Source: an uncultured Syntrophobacterales bacterium (GTDB lineage: Bacteria > Desulfobacterota > Syntrophia > Syntrophales > UBA5619). From it: a DNA stretch of 64,000 nucleotides. Positions within the stretch are counted from its first letter, which is position 1, and each line of letters opens with the position of its first letter. The notes under the pieces are model-generated. The model was not told the origin of the DNA. It did not search any database and saw nothing but the letters and a program-made list of their open reading frames with translations. The stretch spans positions 47,195-111,194 of the forward strand of contig CAIYSL010000125.1 of the NCBI GenBank assembly GCA_903928915.1, written 5' to 3'. Both the position numbers and the translations under genes were made by a program. Positions 10,419 to 20,551 of this stretch are shown piece by piece.

Positions 10419-11612
10419 TCAGCGCAGCTTCAACAGCGCTTCGCCGATCCGGTCGGTCCCCCGTTCGATCTGTTCCATCGACGTGGCATAGGAGAGCCGG
10501 ATGTGCTCGTCGTGGCCAAAATCCCCGCCCGGAACGAGGGCCACGTTCGATTCGTCCAGCAGATACGTCGCCATCTCCGCCGAATTGGTGATGGTCTTGC
10601 CGGCGAACGAACGCCCGTAGTAGGCCGCCACGTTCGGGAACACGTAGAAGGCCCCCTGGGGGTTCAGGCAGCTCACCCCCGGGATGGCGTTGAGCTTCCG
10701 GACGATCACGTCGCGCCGCCGCTGGAACTCCGTGCGCATCATCTCCACGCTCTCCTGCGGCCCGTTGAGCGCCTCGACCGCCGCCTTCTGGGCGATGGAG
10801 GTAGGGTTGGAGGTGTTCTGGCTCTGATATTTCGTTATCGCCGCGACGACCTCCTCGGCCCCGGCGGCGTACCCGATCCGCCACCCCGTCATCGAGTAGG
10901 TCTTGGACACCCCGTTGACGACCACCGAGAGCTGCTTCAGCTCATCGCTCAGTTGGGCGAGCGTATAAAAGGGCAGGCCGTCGTAGATGATCTTCTCGTA
11001 GATGTCGTCGGAGACGACCATGATCTTATTGCGCACGATGACTTCGGCGAGCGCCTGAAGCTCCTGCAGGGTGTAGGTGACCCCTGCCGGGTTTGAGGGC
11101 GAGCTGATGATAATCGCCCGGGTCCGCGGCGTGATCGCCGCTTCGAGCTGCGCCGGCTGCAGCTTGAAGTTGTCCCGGACATCGGTCGTGATCACCACCG
11201 GTTGCGCGCCGCTGAGGTAGACGATGTCGGTGTAGGAGACCCAGTACGGCGAAGGGATCAGGACCTCGTCGCCCTGCTCGAACAGAACCTGAGCGATGTT
11301 GAACAGCGAGTGTTTCGCCCCGCAGGAGATGACGATTTCCGCCCGCTTGTAGGTGAGCCCGTTGTCCCGCTTGAGCTTGGCGCTCACCGCATCCTTCAGC
11401 TCGTCGATCCCGCCGACGGGCGTGTATTTCGTGAACCCCGCCGCGAGCGCCCGGACGGCGGCGTCCTTGATGTTTTGCGGCGTGTCGAAATCGGGCTCCC
11501 CGGCGCCGAACCCGATGATGTCGCGTCCGGCTGCCTTGAGTGCGTTTGCCTTTGCCTGGATGGTCAGGGTCGGCGACGGCTTGATGAGTGATACACGTGC
11601 GGCGAATTTCAT
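10419..11612 (-). CDS. Pyridoxal-phosphate aminotransferase (aspartate aminotransferase, class I/II)
   Basis: GAGEPDFDTPQNIKDAA...SSPSNPAGVTY...SDDIYEKIIYDG...GVSKTYSMTGWRIGYAAG. Confidence 0.93.
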   Translation of the reverse strand: MKFAARVSLIKPSPTLTIQAKANALKAAGRDIIGFGAGEPDFDTPQNIKDAAVRALAAGFTKYTPVGGIDELKDAVSAKLKRDNGLTYKRAEIVISCGAKHSLFNIAQVLFEQGDEVLIPSPYWVSYTDIVYLSGAQPVVITTDVRDNFKLQPAQLEAAITPRTRAIIISSPSNPAGVTYTLQELQALAEVIVRNKIMVVSDDIYEKIIYDGLPFYTLAQLSDELKQLSVVVNGVSKTYSMTGWRIGYAAGAEEVVAAITKYQSQNTSNPTSIAQKAAVEALNGPQESVEMMRTEFQRRRDVIVRKLNAIPGVSCLNPQGAFYVFPNVAAYYGRSFAGKTITNSAEMATYLLDESNVALVPGGDFGHDEHIRLSYATSMEQIERGTDRIGEALLKLR

Positions 11613-12106
11613 GATCGTTCCCTCGGTATGGCGAATTTTTCGGTCAGTCTGAGATTGACGATATCCGGCACCAGCCCTTTGACGGAACCGCCGAGGCTTG
11701 CCGCCTCCTTGATGATCGTCGAGCTGGTGTAAAACCATTTGTACCCGGTCATCAGAAAGACGGTCTCGACCTCGCGGCTCAACCGTCGATTGATCAAGGC
11801 CAGCTGAAATTCATACTCGAAATCGGACAGCGCGCGCAGGCCCCGGAGGATGACATTTGCCCCGGACTCTTTGACGAAATCGACGAGCAGGCCGTCGGAG
11901 CAGTCGACACGCACATTCTTGCAGTCCTTGATTACGTCTTCGATCATCCTCCGGCGTTCTTCCACCGTAAAGAGCGTCTTCTTGTTCTGGTTGTAGGCGA
12001 TCAGAATGATCAGCTCATCGAACATCCTGAGGCCGCGTTTGATGATGTCCACGTGGCCATTGGTAATCGGGTCGAACGACCCGGGGTATACCGCAGTTTT
12101 CTTCAT
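11609..12106 (-). CDS. coaD: Pantetheine-phosphate adenylyltransferase
   Basis: KKTAVYPGSFDPITNGHVDIIKRGLRMFDELI...GYKWFYTSSTIIKEAASLGGSVKGLVP. Confidence 0.97.
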   Translation of the reverse strand: MKKTAVYPGSFDPITNGHVDIIKRGLRMFDELIILIAYNQNKKTLFTVEERRRMIEDVIKDCKNVRVDCSDGLLVDFVKESGANVILRGLRALSDFEYEFQLALINRRLSREVETVFLMTGYKWFYTSSTIIKEAASLGGSVKGLVPDIVNLRLTEKFAIPRERS

Positions 12107-12124
12107 GGGCAGCGTCCCTCTGTG

Positions 12125-12682
12125 CTATCTCGTGAGGAAAGAGAGCATCGTATCGCCATACCTTCGTTGATCCGTTACCGCCAGAGTCTTCGACGTCTGC
12201 CGATAGGCCCCTTCCACCGGTTCCCGAATCGAGTGTTGCAGGACGACGATACCGTCGACGGCCAGGAGCTTTCCCCCCTCCAGCCAGCGCAGACATTCGC
12301 CGACCAGCCCCTCTTCGTAGGGCGGGTCGGCGAACAGCACGTCGAACCGCAGCTGCCGCAGCTGGAGCTCGCCGATCCCGCGCCGGGCATCGGCGGTCAG
12401 CACCTCCGCCCTGCCCTCCATCCCGAGCGCGCTGAGATTGGCCCGGAGGGCCGCGCTGACCCGGCGGTCCTGTTCCACGAACACCGCCGAGGCCGCTCCT
12501 CTGCTGATCGCCTCGATACCCACATTTCCCGACCCGGCGAAAAGGTCCAGGAATGAACATCCCGCAAGCGGGCGCAGGATCGCGAACAGCGACTCCTTCA
12601 CCCGATCGGCAGTGGGCCGGATGGGGCATCCCCGCGGAATGCGGATCAGCCTCCCCCTGGCCTCACCCCCGACGATTCTCAT
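12125..12682 (-). CDS. rsmD: 16S rRNA (guanine(966)-N(2))-methyltransferase
   Basis: MRIVGGEARGRLIRIP...RPTADRVKESLFAIL...FLDLFAGSGNVGIEAISRGA...DVLFADPPYEEG. Confidence 0.93.
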   Translation of the reverse strand: MRIVGGEARGRLIRIPRGCPIRPTADRVKESLFAILRPLAGCSFLDLFAGSGNVGIEAISRGAASAVFVEQDRRVSAALRANLSALGMEGRAEVLTADARRGIGELQLRQLRFDVLFADPPYEEGLVGECLRWLEGGKLLAVDGIVVLQHSIREPVEGAYRQTSKTLAVTDQRRYGDTMLSFLTR

Positions 12683-13695
12683 AGGTAGCCGTTGATCAGA
12701 TGCTCCGCGATCTGAACGGCGTTCAGCGCCGCGCCTTTGCGGATGTTGTCCGCCACGATCCACATGTTGATGCCGTTCGGGATCGATTCATCCTCCCTGA
12801 TCCGGCCAACCAGGGTATCGTCCCCTCCGGCGGCGTCGATCGCCAGCGGATACACCTTCTCCCGGGGGCTGTCGACGACCTTCACCCCCGGCGCCGTTGC
12901 CAGCAGGCTTCGCACCTCGTCGGCGGTTATCTTCTTTTCCGTTTCGATGTTGACCGACTCGGAATGGGCGTAAAACACGGGAACGCGCACAGTCGTCGCC
13001 GTGACGGCGATCGCGGGATCGTTCATGATCTTCTTCGTCTCGTTGACCATCTTCATCTCTTCCTTCGTGTAGCCGTTCTCCAGGAAGACGTCGATGTGGG
13101 GCAGGCAGTTGAAGGCGATCTGATGGGGATACACCTTCACAACGGGAGGCTCGTCGTTCATCAGCGCCCGCGTCTGGAGGGTCAGCTCCTCGATCGCCTT
13201 CTTCCCCGTGCCGGAGACCGCCTGGTAAGTGGAAACGACGATCCGCTTTATCCGCGCCGTGTCGTGGATCGGCTTCAGGGCGACCACCATCTGGATCGTC
13301 GAGCAGTTCGGGTTGGCGATGATCCCCCGGGTCGTGTACTTGGCGATCGCCTCCGGGTTCACCTCGGGGACGACCAGCGGGATGTCCGGCGCCATGCGGA
13401 AGGCGCTGGTGTTGTCCACGACTACGCACCCGGCCCGGGCTGCGATCGGCGCGAACTTTTCGCTTATGCTGCCGCCGGCGGAGAACAGTCCGATCTGCAC
13501 CCCGGTGAAGGAGTTTTCGCCGAGCACCTGGACCGGGAGGGACTCTCCCCGAAAGGTGAGCGTCTTTCCCGCGGATCGCTCCGATGCCAGCAGGGTCAGC
13601 TTCCCGACCGGGAAACGGCGCTGTTCGAGCACCTTGATCATCTCATTGCCCACGGCTCCCGTGGCACCCACGACGGCAACACTGTAGTTCTTCAT
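12679..13695 (-). CDS. asd: Aspartate-semialdehyde dehydrogenase
   Basis: YSVAVVGATGAVGNEMIKVLEQRRFPVGKLTLLASERSAGK...GIIANPNCSTIQMVVALKP. Confidence 0.96.
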   Translation of the reverse strand: MKNYSVAVVGATGAVGNEMIKVLEQRRFPVGKLTLLASERSAGKTLTFRGESLPVQVLGENSFTGVQIGLFSAGGSISEKFAPIAARAGCVVVDNTSAFRMAPDIPLVVPEVNPEAIAKYTTRGIIANPNCSTIQMVVALKPIHDTARIKRIVVSTYQAVSGTGKKAIEELTLQTRALMNDEPPVVKVYPHQIAFNCLPHIDVFLENGYTKEEMKMVNETKKIMNDPAIAVTATTVRVPVFYAHSESVNIETEKKITADEVRSLLATAPGVKVVDSPREKVYPLAIDAAGGDDTLVGRIREDESIPNGINMWIVADNIRKGAALNAVQIAEHLINGYL

Positions 13696-13765
13696 GTACC
13701 CCACCTCGTTTCGAAAGTTCACCGCCGTCCCGGACCGGCCCGGAGCATGCGGTCTGCGGAATCTC

Positions 13766-14548
13766 CTACAGGATGATTTCCTGGCACTGGGTCCGTTTGG
13801 TCTTCGTGTCGGTCACCCATTTGCGGACGAGCTTTCCGAGTCCCCAAAGGGGACCGGAAAGGCTGTAGCCGAAGGCAAAGGTGAACATCATGATCTGCGG
13901 TTCCGCCACCACGATCACCAGGATCAAGATGATCAGCACGAAGGACATGAAGGGTTTGCGCGAAAAGAAATTCAGGTCCTTGAAACTGTAGTACTTGATG
14001 CTGCTGACCATGAACAAGGACAGGGCAACCACTCCCAGCAACACCGCCATGCTTGGATAGCGCCCCTCGCCTCCCAGGTAGAAATACAGCAGCACCGCGG
14101 TCGCTACGGCGGCGGCCCCGCCGGGGATGGGCAGGCCGTTGAACACCCGGCTGTCGACGACCCCGATCTGCACGTTGAACCGCGCGAGCCGCAGCGCGCC
14201 GCAGACGGCAAACAGGAACGCCGCCAACCAGCCCCATTTGCCGTAGGCGGACAGCGACCAGGTGTACACCAACAGCCCCGGGGCCACCCCGAATGTCACC
14301 AGGTCGCACAGGGAATCGTACTCGGCGCCGAACTTGCTCGTCGTATGGGTGATCCGGGCGATGCGGCCGTCCAGCCCGTCCAGGACCGCCGCGATCAGGA
14401 TAGCGATTGCCGCGATCTCGTACATCCCCTTCATAGATGCGATCGCGGAGTAGAAGCCGCCGAAGAGGTTTGCCGTGGTGAAGAGGTTCGGCAGGACATA
14501 TATCCCCCGTTTCATGCGATCCCTTCTGAATGGGTGATCCTTTCTCAT
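13766..14548 (-). CDS. pssA: CDP-diacylglycerol--serine O-phosphatidyltransferase
   Basis: GIYVLPNLFTTANLFGGFYSAI...DGLDGRIARITHTTSKFGAEYDSLCDLVTFGVAP: CDP-alcohol phosphatidyltransferase motif DGxxARxxxxxSxFGxxxDSxxD. Confidence 0.95.
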   Translation of the reverse strand: MRKDHPFRRDRMKRGIYVLPNLFTTANLFGGFYSAIASMKGMYEIAAIAILIAAVLDGLDGRIARITHTTSKFGAEYDSLCDLVTFGVAPGLLVYTWSLSAYGKWGWLAAFLFAVCGALRLARFNVQIGVVDSRVFNGLPIPGGAAAVATAVLLYFYLGGEGRYPSMAVLLGVVALSLFMVSSIKYYSFKDLNFFSRKPFMSFVLIILILVIVVAEPQIMMFTFAFGYSLSGPLWGLGKLVRKWVTDTKTKRTQCQEIIL

Positions 14549-15186
14549 GGCAGTTCTCCTATGGGTGTCTCGCCGGCCCGGACCTTGTCGCCCTTCTTGA
14601 CCAGGAGGGTGGATCCCGCCGGGAGGAACAGCTCAACCCGCGAGCCGAACCGGATCAGACCGAGCCGCTCGCCTCTTCGCATCTTCATCCCCTGATTCAC
14701 CCAGCAGACGATCCGCCGTGCGATCAGCCCGGCGATCTGCACGACCGTGACCTCCTGTCCCTCGTCCGTCCGGATCTCAACCGTGTTCCGCTCATTGAGC
14801 GCCGAGGCCTTGTCGAGGTTTGCCGACAGAAACCTGCCCGGTTTGTACCTCACCGAGACGACCTCGCCGGAGCAGGGAACCCTGTTTACGTGCACATTGA
14901 ACACGTTCATGAAGATGCTGATCTTCACCAGCTGGCGCCCGGGATGGCCTTCGTCGGTCACCCGGTCGATACCGATCACCCGTCCGTCCGCCGGGGATGC
15001 GAGCTGACGGGGGTTCTCCGGCGGCCTCCGCTCCGGGTTGCGGAAGAACCAGGCAACGAACAGGGCAAGCAGAAGGAGCACCGCGGCGAGCCAGGTCAGT
15101 CCGGCGAGCAAGGCGATGATCGCGCCCACCCCCGGGATGAGGATGAACGGAACGCCTTCGGAAGCTATGTAGCCTGTATGATGCAT
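14545..15186 (-). CDS. psd: Phosphatidylserine decarboxylase (short form)
   Basis: FMNVFNVHVNRVPCSGEV...YKPGRFLSANLDKASALNERN...LGLIRFGSRVELFLP; GS pyruvoyl cleavage site. Alternative upstream start at 15234. Confidence 0.9.
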   Translation of the reverse strand: MHHTGYIASEGVPFILIPGVGAIIALLAGLTWLAAVLLLLALFVAWFFRNPERRPPENPRQLASPADGRVIGIDRVTDEGHPGRQLVKISIFMNVFNVHVNRVPCSGEVVSVRYKPGRFLSANLDKASALNERNTVEIRTDEGQEVTVVQIAGLIARRIVCWVNQGMKMRRGERLGLIRFGSRVELFLPAGSTLLVKKGDKVRAGETPIGELP

Positions 15187-15286
15187 CTCAGCGTGGTCTC
15201 TACCGGTCGTTTGACCCGGTCGGTAACGGTTCATTCTGTTGCCGGCCGCCCCGTACCTGTCCGAGGCTGGCCTTATCGTATTTCGG

Positions 15287-16009
15287 TTACAATGTCAACT
15301 TCTTATCGGCATTACCGGGGCGTTTCCCGTACGTTGACTCCGCCTCGGAGAGCCTGAGGTAGCGCGGGGCAAAGGTCCGGGCATCCACGCTGTCGCCCTC
15401 GCGGTACCGCGCAAGCCCGATGATGCCCACGCGGGAGGCCATGATCCGATTATGGCCTCCGCAGCCGACGATCGCCCGGCCGTGCGTCATTTCACGGATG
15501 AGCTGCGCATACCGCAGCGCCCCGTCCCCCAAGAATACGATCGGTTCGTCCGGGAGTTCCCCGAGCACCCCGGCGACTGCGGAAATCCGGTCCGGCTGCG
15601 CGGCGCGGGGAATGCCATCGGGCCCGATCCGGTACAGCCCCGCGTACACCTGCTCCCTGCGGGCGTCGAGCAGCGGACAGATCAGATTCGGGCAGGGGCC
15701 GAGGTTCAGCGAAAGCGCCGCCAGCGTCGATACCGCTGCGACGGGTGTTCCCCAGGCCAGGGCCAGCCCCTTGACGGTGCTCACCCCCATCCTGAGACCG
15801 GTGAATGAACCGGGGCCCACCGTACAGGCCAGCAGGTCTACGTCCTGGGGAGCGCGCCCGGCCAGCGCCAACAGCCCATCGAGGGCAGGGAGCAGGACCT
15901 CTGCATGGTGCCGTGCGAGATCGAGAAACAGCTCGGCGCGGACCTCCCCTTCATCCAGCAGGGCAAGCCCAACGGTGGTCGTCGCGCAGTCGATGGCCAG
16001 GACACGCAT
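15287..16009 (-). CDS. tsaB: tRNA threonylcarbamoyladenosine biosynthesis protein TsaB
   Basis: MRVLAIDCATTTVGLALLDEGEV...LLACTVGPGSFTGLRMGVSTVKGLALA. Confidence 0.93.
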   Translation of the reverse strand: MRVLAIDCATTTVGLALLDEGEVRAELFLDLARHHAEVLLPALDGLLALAGRAPQDVDLLACTVGPGSFTGLRMGVSTVKGLALAWGTPVAAVSTLAALSLNLGPCPNLICPLLDARREQVYAGLYRIGPDGIPRAAQPDRISAVAGVLGELPDEPIVFLGDGALRYAQLIREMTHGRAIVGCGGHNRIMASRVGIIGLARYREGDSVDARTFAPRYLRLSEAESTYGKRPGNADKKLTL

Positions 16010-16011
16010 CT

Positions 16012-17112
16012 CTATCCCGTCACATACTTGATGATTCTGTCGATCACTTCGATATTCAGCCGTCCGATATCCAGCACGAAGACGAACAGCATCAGCAGCG
16101 CCAGCAGGACAAACCCGATCTGCTGGGCCATCTCCCGCCACCGGATGTTGACCTCGCGTCCCGTCACCAGTTCGATCAGATAGAACAGCAGATGCCCCCC
16201 GTCCAGGATCGGAATAGGCAGCAGGTTGAGGACCGCCAGGTTGATGCTCAGAAGCGCCATGAACAGGACAAAAGGGATGATCCCTTCCCGCACCTGCGCC
16301 CCGGCGATCTGGGCGATCAGGATCGGACCGCCCAGGGTCTTCGGGGATACCACCCCTTGAAACATCTTGACGATGCTCACCACGGTCAGCCTGCAGATCG
16401 TCCCCGTCTGCTTAAGACCGGCCCAGAAGGCCGCGACGGGGTTGAGCCTCTCCACGAAGGTGCGCGGCGCGGGACTGATCCCGATCTTGTACGCCGCGAC
16501 GGTCTCACCGAAGACGTTCGCCCCCGTCGTGAGCTTCGGCGTTACAGTCACCTCCTGGGAGGTCCCGCCTCGCTGCACAGTGATCCGCAAGGGGCTCCCC
16601 CCGCTCGCGCTGACGATCTCTGAGATATCGTCCCACTTCTTGACTGCAGTCCCCGCGATGTCGACGAGGATGTCCCCTTCCCGGAGGCCCGCCTCGGCGG
16701 CGGCGGAACCCGGCTGCAGCCCGCCGACCTCCGTGGTCAGGACCGGGATCCCCGCCATGTTCACCACGGTGAATATCAGCAGGGCAAGCAGCATGTTGAA
16801 CAGGGGGCCCGCCGCGACGATGGCGATCCGCTTCAGCACGGGCTGGTTGAGGAAGGACCGTCGGCTGTCCTCCTCCGACAGCCCCTCCTCGGGGGCCTCG
16901 CCAAGCAGTTTCACGTATCCCCCCAGCGGGATCAAGGAAAGCAGATACTCCGTTTCCCCGATCTTCTTCCCGATAATCTTCGGTCCGAACCCCAGGGAAA
17001 ATTTCAGCACCCCCACGCCGGAGCGCTTGGCCATCAGGAAATGGCCGAGTTCATGGGCAAAGATCAGCACCCCGAGCAGGACGACGACCGATACGATGTT
17101 GTTGACCATCAA
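16012..17112 (-). CDS. rseP: RIP metalloprotease RseP (site-2 protease)
   Basis: FAHELGHFLMAKRSGVGVLKFSLGFGPKI (HExxH); PDZ domain; NLLPIPILDGGHLLFY. Confidence 0.95.
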   Translation of the reverse strand: MMVNNIVSVVVLLGVLIFAHELGHFLMAKRSGVGVLKFSLGFGPKIIGKKIGETEYLLSLIPLGGYVKLLGEAPEEGLSEEDSRRSFLNQPVLKRIAIVAAGPLFNMLLALLIFTVVNMAGIPVLTTEVGGLQPGSAAAEAGLREGDILVDIAGTAVKKWDDISEIVSASGGSPLRITVQRGGTSQEVTVTPKLTTGANVFGETVAAYKIGISPAPRTFVERLNPVAAFWAGLKQTGTICRLTVVSIVKMFQGVVSPKTLGGPILIAQIAGAQVREGIIPFVLFMALLSINLAVLNLLPIPILDGGHLLFYLIELVTGREVNIRWREMAQQIGFVLLALLMLFVFVLDIGRLNIEVIDRIIKYVTG

Positions 17113-18269
17113 TTTCCCATTCTTTCGATGATGTGCTCGGCCTCCTCCCGCGCCCAGCCGTCGGCGGAGAGAATGGCGTCGATTTCCGGTTCATCCCGTA
17201 CGCAATGGCGGTCGAGGACCTGTTTGGTCACGGTGCAGATGTCGAGAAACCCGATCCGGCCGGCGAGAAATGCCGCCACCGCGTACTCATTGGCCGCGTT
17301 CAGAACGGCCGGCAGCGTCCCCCCCCGGTTCGCCGCGGCGGCCGCAATCTCCAGGGCCGGAAACCGGGCCGTATCCGGCGGGAGGAATTCCAGGGCGCCC
17401 GCGCCGGCCAGGTCGAGCAACGGCGAGGCCGGGGCGAGCCGCCGGGGGAACGAGAGCGCGTACGCGATCGGGATCCTCATGTCCGGCACGCCCAGTTGGG
17501 CGATCATTGCCCCGTCGCGGTATTCTACCAGTGAATGCACCACACTCTGCGGGTGGATCAGAACGTCGATGGCGCTGACGGGCAGGCCGAAGAGCCATGC
17601 CGCCTCGATGATTTCCAGCCCTTTGTTCATCATCGTCGCCGAATCGATGGTGATCTTCCTGCCCATAGACCAGGTGGGATGCATCAGCGCCCGCTCCGGT
17701 GTTACCGTGCGCAGCTCCGCCAGCGGACAGTCGCGGAAGGGGCCCCCGGAGGCAGTCAGGATGATCCGGCGCACGTCCTGGCGCCGGTGCCCCTGGAGAC
17801 ACTGGAAAACGGCGCTGTGCTCGCTGTCGACGGGGATGATGGTCACCCCCCGTTCCCGCGCCGTCCGCAGTACGATACTGCCGGCCATGACCAGCGTCTC
17901 CTTGTTCGCGAGTGCGATCTGCTTGCCCGACTCGATCGCCGCGAGCGTCGGCAGGAGCCCGGCCGCGCCGGCAATGGCGGATACCGCCATGTCGCCGTCG
18001 GCCGAGGCCGCTTCCCGATACCCTTCGCTTCCCCAACAAACGGCAGTCGACCCGCGCGGCCCTAGCAGCTCCCTGAGCAGGAGGGCGTGCGCCTCGTCGG
18101 CCACAGCGGCCACGGCGGGCCGGAAGCGGTCGATCTGCCGCCGCAGAAGCTCGACGTTCCTACCCGCTGTCAGCGCAGTGACCGTAAATTCCCCCGGGTG
18201 TGCGCCGATGACGTCGAGGGTGTTCACGCCGATCGATCCGGTCGACCCCATGATGGCGATTCGCTTCAT
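17109..18269 (-). CDS. dxr: 1-deoxy-D-xylulose 5-phosphate reductoisomerase
   Basis: KRIAIMGSTGSIGVNTLDVI...IALANKETLVMAG...TASGGPFRD...MGRKITIDSATMMNKGLEIIEA. Confidence 0.97.
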   Translation of the reverse strand: MKRIAIMGSTGSIGVNTLDVIGAHPGEFTVTALTAGRNVELLRRQIDRFRPAVAAVADEAHALLLRELLGPRGSTAVCWGSEGYREAASADGDMAVSAIAGAAGLLPTLAAIESGKQIALANKETLVMAGSIVLRTARERGVTIIPVDSEHSAVFQCLQGHRRQDVRRIILTASGGPFRDCPLAELRTVTPERALMHPTWSMGRKITIDSATMMNKGLEIIEAAWLFGLPVSAIDVLIHPQSVVHSLVEYRDGAMIAQLGVPDMRIPIAYALSFPRRLAPASPLLDLAGAGALEFLPPDTARFPALEIAAAAANRGGTLPAVLNAANEYAVAAFLAGRIGFLDICTVTKQVLDRHCVRDEPEIDAILSADGWAREEAEHIIERMGN

Positions 18270-19072
18270 CGAATGATCAATACCCGATAGTAGTAGACAA
18301 ACGGTGTGATGAACATCAGGCAGTCCAGGCGGTCAAGGATTCCCCCGTGACCGGGAAGGATAGTGCCGGAGTCCTTCACCCCGGCGCTTCGCTTCAGAAC
18401 CGACTCGCTGAGATCGCCGAGCTGTCCGATGATGCTGCCCACAAACCCCAAGACCACGGCATGCGGCCAGTCGATGCGGGGGAAAAAGTATGCGGCGAAC
18501 AGGAGGCAGCCTGCTATGCTGCCCGCAACGAGGCCGATCGTCCCCTCCACGGTCTTGCCGGGGCTGGCTTCGGGCAGGACTTTTCTCTTTCCGAGGGCCC
18601 TGCCGACGTAGTAGGCGGCGATGTCCCCGGCAAAGGCTAGCACCAGGATGAAGAATATCCAGAGCTCGCCCTGCGCCGTCCGGCGAAGCAGGATAAAATG
18701 CGACATCAGCAGGGGAATGGTGAGGACCCCGAGCAGTACGGACCCGACAGACCGCAGATCGGGACCCCGCTCTTTGACCCGCAGCAGGTTCAGCATCAGA
18801 ACCGACATGACGGCGAAACTCAGGACAGCCACCAGCAGGGCCGTATCGCCCCGGCTGGCGGCCAGGAGGATCGGCAGGGAAACCGCGAACGTTACAACCT
18901 TTTCCGGCGGCCGGCCGGGACCGAAAACCATCCGGTTGTACTCTGCCATCCCCAGCATCGCCGCCGCAGCGATCAGGGCGGCAAACACCGCCTCCGAACC
19001 GTACGCGATGACCACAAACAGGATCGGTACGGCGATCACCCCGGTAATCCAGCGCTTCCTATGGGAGTTCAT
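18266..19072 (-). CDS. cdsA: Phosphatidate cytidylyltransferase
   Basis: AFAGDIAAYYVGRALGKRKVLPEASPGKTVEGTIGL...GQLGDLSESVLKRSAGVKDSGTILPGHGGILDRLDCLMF. Confidence 0.95.
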   Translation of the reverse strand: MNSHRKRWITGVIAVPILFVVIAYGSEAVFAALIAAAAMLGMAEYNRMVFGPGRPPEKVVTFAVSLPILLAASRGDTALLVAVLSFAVMSVLMLNLLRVKERGPDLRSVGSVLLGVLTIPLLMSHFILLRRTAQGELWIFFILVLAFAGDIAAYYVGRALGKRKVLPEASPGKTVEGTIGLVAGSIAGCLLFAAYFFPRIDWPHAVVLGFVGSIIGQLGDLSESVLKRSAGVKDSGTILPGHGGILDRLDCLMFITPFVYYYRVLIIR

Positions 19073-19121
19073 GCGCGTTGCCTCGCTGCTCACCGCGTGG
19101 ACTTGCTTCGCCCGCGGCCCG

Positions 19122-19856
19122 CTATGCCTTGAGCTGCTCACTGGTCAGCCCGAACCTCCGCTCGCGCTGCTGGTAATCAACGATCGCCCGCAGGAGGTGC
19201 CGTTCACGAAAATCGGGCCAGAGAACTTCGGTGAAGTAGAATTCCGTGTAGGCCATCTGCCAGAGGAGAAAATTGCTGATGCGGCATTCCCCTCCGGTCC
19301 GAATCAGCAGGTCCGGATCGGGTAGTCCCGTCGTGTAGAGGTACCGGCCGAAGAGCTCCTTCGTCACCTGGTCCGGGACGATGGTCCCCGCGACGACGTC
19401 GGAGGCGATGCGGCCCGCGGCGGCGACAATCTCGTCCCGCCCCCCGTAACTCAGGGCGAGGTTCAGCACCATTCCGTTGTTCTCCGCCGTGCGTGCGATC
19501 GACTCGGCGAGCTTTCGGGAGATCGGCTCTCCCAGGGAGGACAAGTTGCCGATGGCGGTCAACCGGATATCCTGCGCCATCATCTCCCCGGTCTCGGTCT
19601 CCAGGTAGTCCTCAAGCAGGCTCAGCAAGGCGCGTACCTCCGTCCGGGGGCGGAGCCAGTTTTCCATGGAAAAGGCGTACAGCGTGAGACAGCGGACACC
19701 GATTCTCCGGCAGGCCTTCACCGTGGAACGTACGGCGTGCGCACCCTTGCGGTGCCCCAGGACCCTCCCCATGGCATGCCGCTCCGCCCATCGGCCGTTA
19801 CCGTCCATGATGATCGCGATGTGCTGCGGAAGCCGTTTCGGGTCGATCTCGTTCAT
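19122..19856 (-). CDS. uppS: Isoprenyl transferase (undecaprenyl diphosphate synthase)
   Basis: IAIIMDGNGRWAERHAMGRVLGHRKGA...LTLYAFSMENWLRP...DLLIRTGGECRISNFLLWQMAYTEFYF. Confidence 0.96.
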   Translation of the reverse strand: MNEIDPKRLPQHIAIIMDGNGRWAERHAMGRVLGHRKGAHAVRSTVKACRRIGVRCLTLYAFSMENWLRPRTEVRALLSLLEDYLETETGEMMAQDIRLTAIGNLSSLGEPISRKLAESIARTAENNGMVLNLALSYGGRDEIVAAAGRIASDVVAGTIVPDQVTKELFGRYLYTTGLPDPDLLIRTGGECRISNFLLWQMAYTEFYFTEVLWPDFRERHLLRAIVDYQQRERRFGLTSEQLKA

Positions 19857-19933
19857 TGCCGATACACTGTCCGGTGGATGATTCCCTGTCCGCCGCACTA
19901 GCACAGCGGCGTGATTTTATCAAGGAGAGCGAA

Positions 19934-19967
19934 GCAAAACGGGGAGCTGGTCGGCTCCCCGTTTTGC
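19934..19967 (-). terminator. Intrinsic terminator downstream of frr
   Basis: Perfect 14-bp stem GCAAAACGGGGAGC / GCTCCCCGTTTTGC with 6-nt loop, between frr and uppS. Confidence 0.8.
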
Positions 19968-19989
19968 AGTGCGGTTTCACCGGTCCGGT

Positions 19990-20547
19990 TCAGATCTCCA
20001 TGATCTCCTTCTCCTTGGCCGCCAGGATCACGTCGGTCCGTTCGATCGAGCGGTCCGTGAGCTTCTGGACCTCTTCCTGAAACCCGTACAGCTCATCCTC
20101 GGAGATCTCGTTATCCTTCTTCAGCGCCTTGAGCTGCTCGTTCGCTTCCCTCCTGCTGTTGCGCTGTTTGACCTTGCACTCCTCGGCCATCTTGCGCACC
20201 ACCTTCACAAGCTCTTTGCGCCGCTCTTCCGTCAGCGCGGGGATGGCCAGGCGGATCAGCTTGCCGTCGTTCGACGGCATCAATCCCAGATCCGATTTCT
20301 GGATCGCCTTTTCGATCGCCCCGAGTACCGAACTGTCCCAGGGGGAGATGACGATAAGCCGACTTTCGGGGATCGACAGCGACGCGACCTGGTTGAGCGG
20401 CGTCGACGTCCCGTAATACTCTACCCGGATACCGTCGAGAAGCGACAGCGACGCCCTCCCCGTCCGCACCTTGCTGAACGATTTTTCCAAGGCGCCGAGC
20501 GCCTTGTCCATCGACTCCTTGAGCTCTTCAAAGATCAATTCCTGCAT
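19990..20547 (-). CDS. frr: Ribosome recycling factor
   Basis: [61 protein letters not shown]. Confidence 0.97.
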   Translation of the reverse strand: MQELIFEELKESMDKALGALEKSFSKVRTGRASLSLLDGIRVEYYGTSTPLNQVASLSIPESRLIVISPWDSSVLGAIEKAIQKSDLGLMPSNDGKLIRLAIPALTEERRKELVKVVRKMAEECKVKQRNSRREANEQLKALKKDNEISEDELYGFQEEVQKLTDRSIERTDVILAAKEKEIMEI

Positions 20548-20551
20548 GGCC

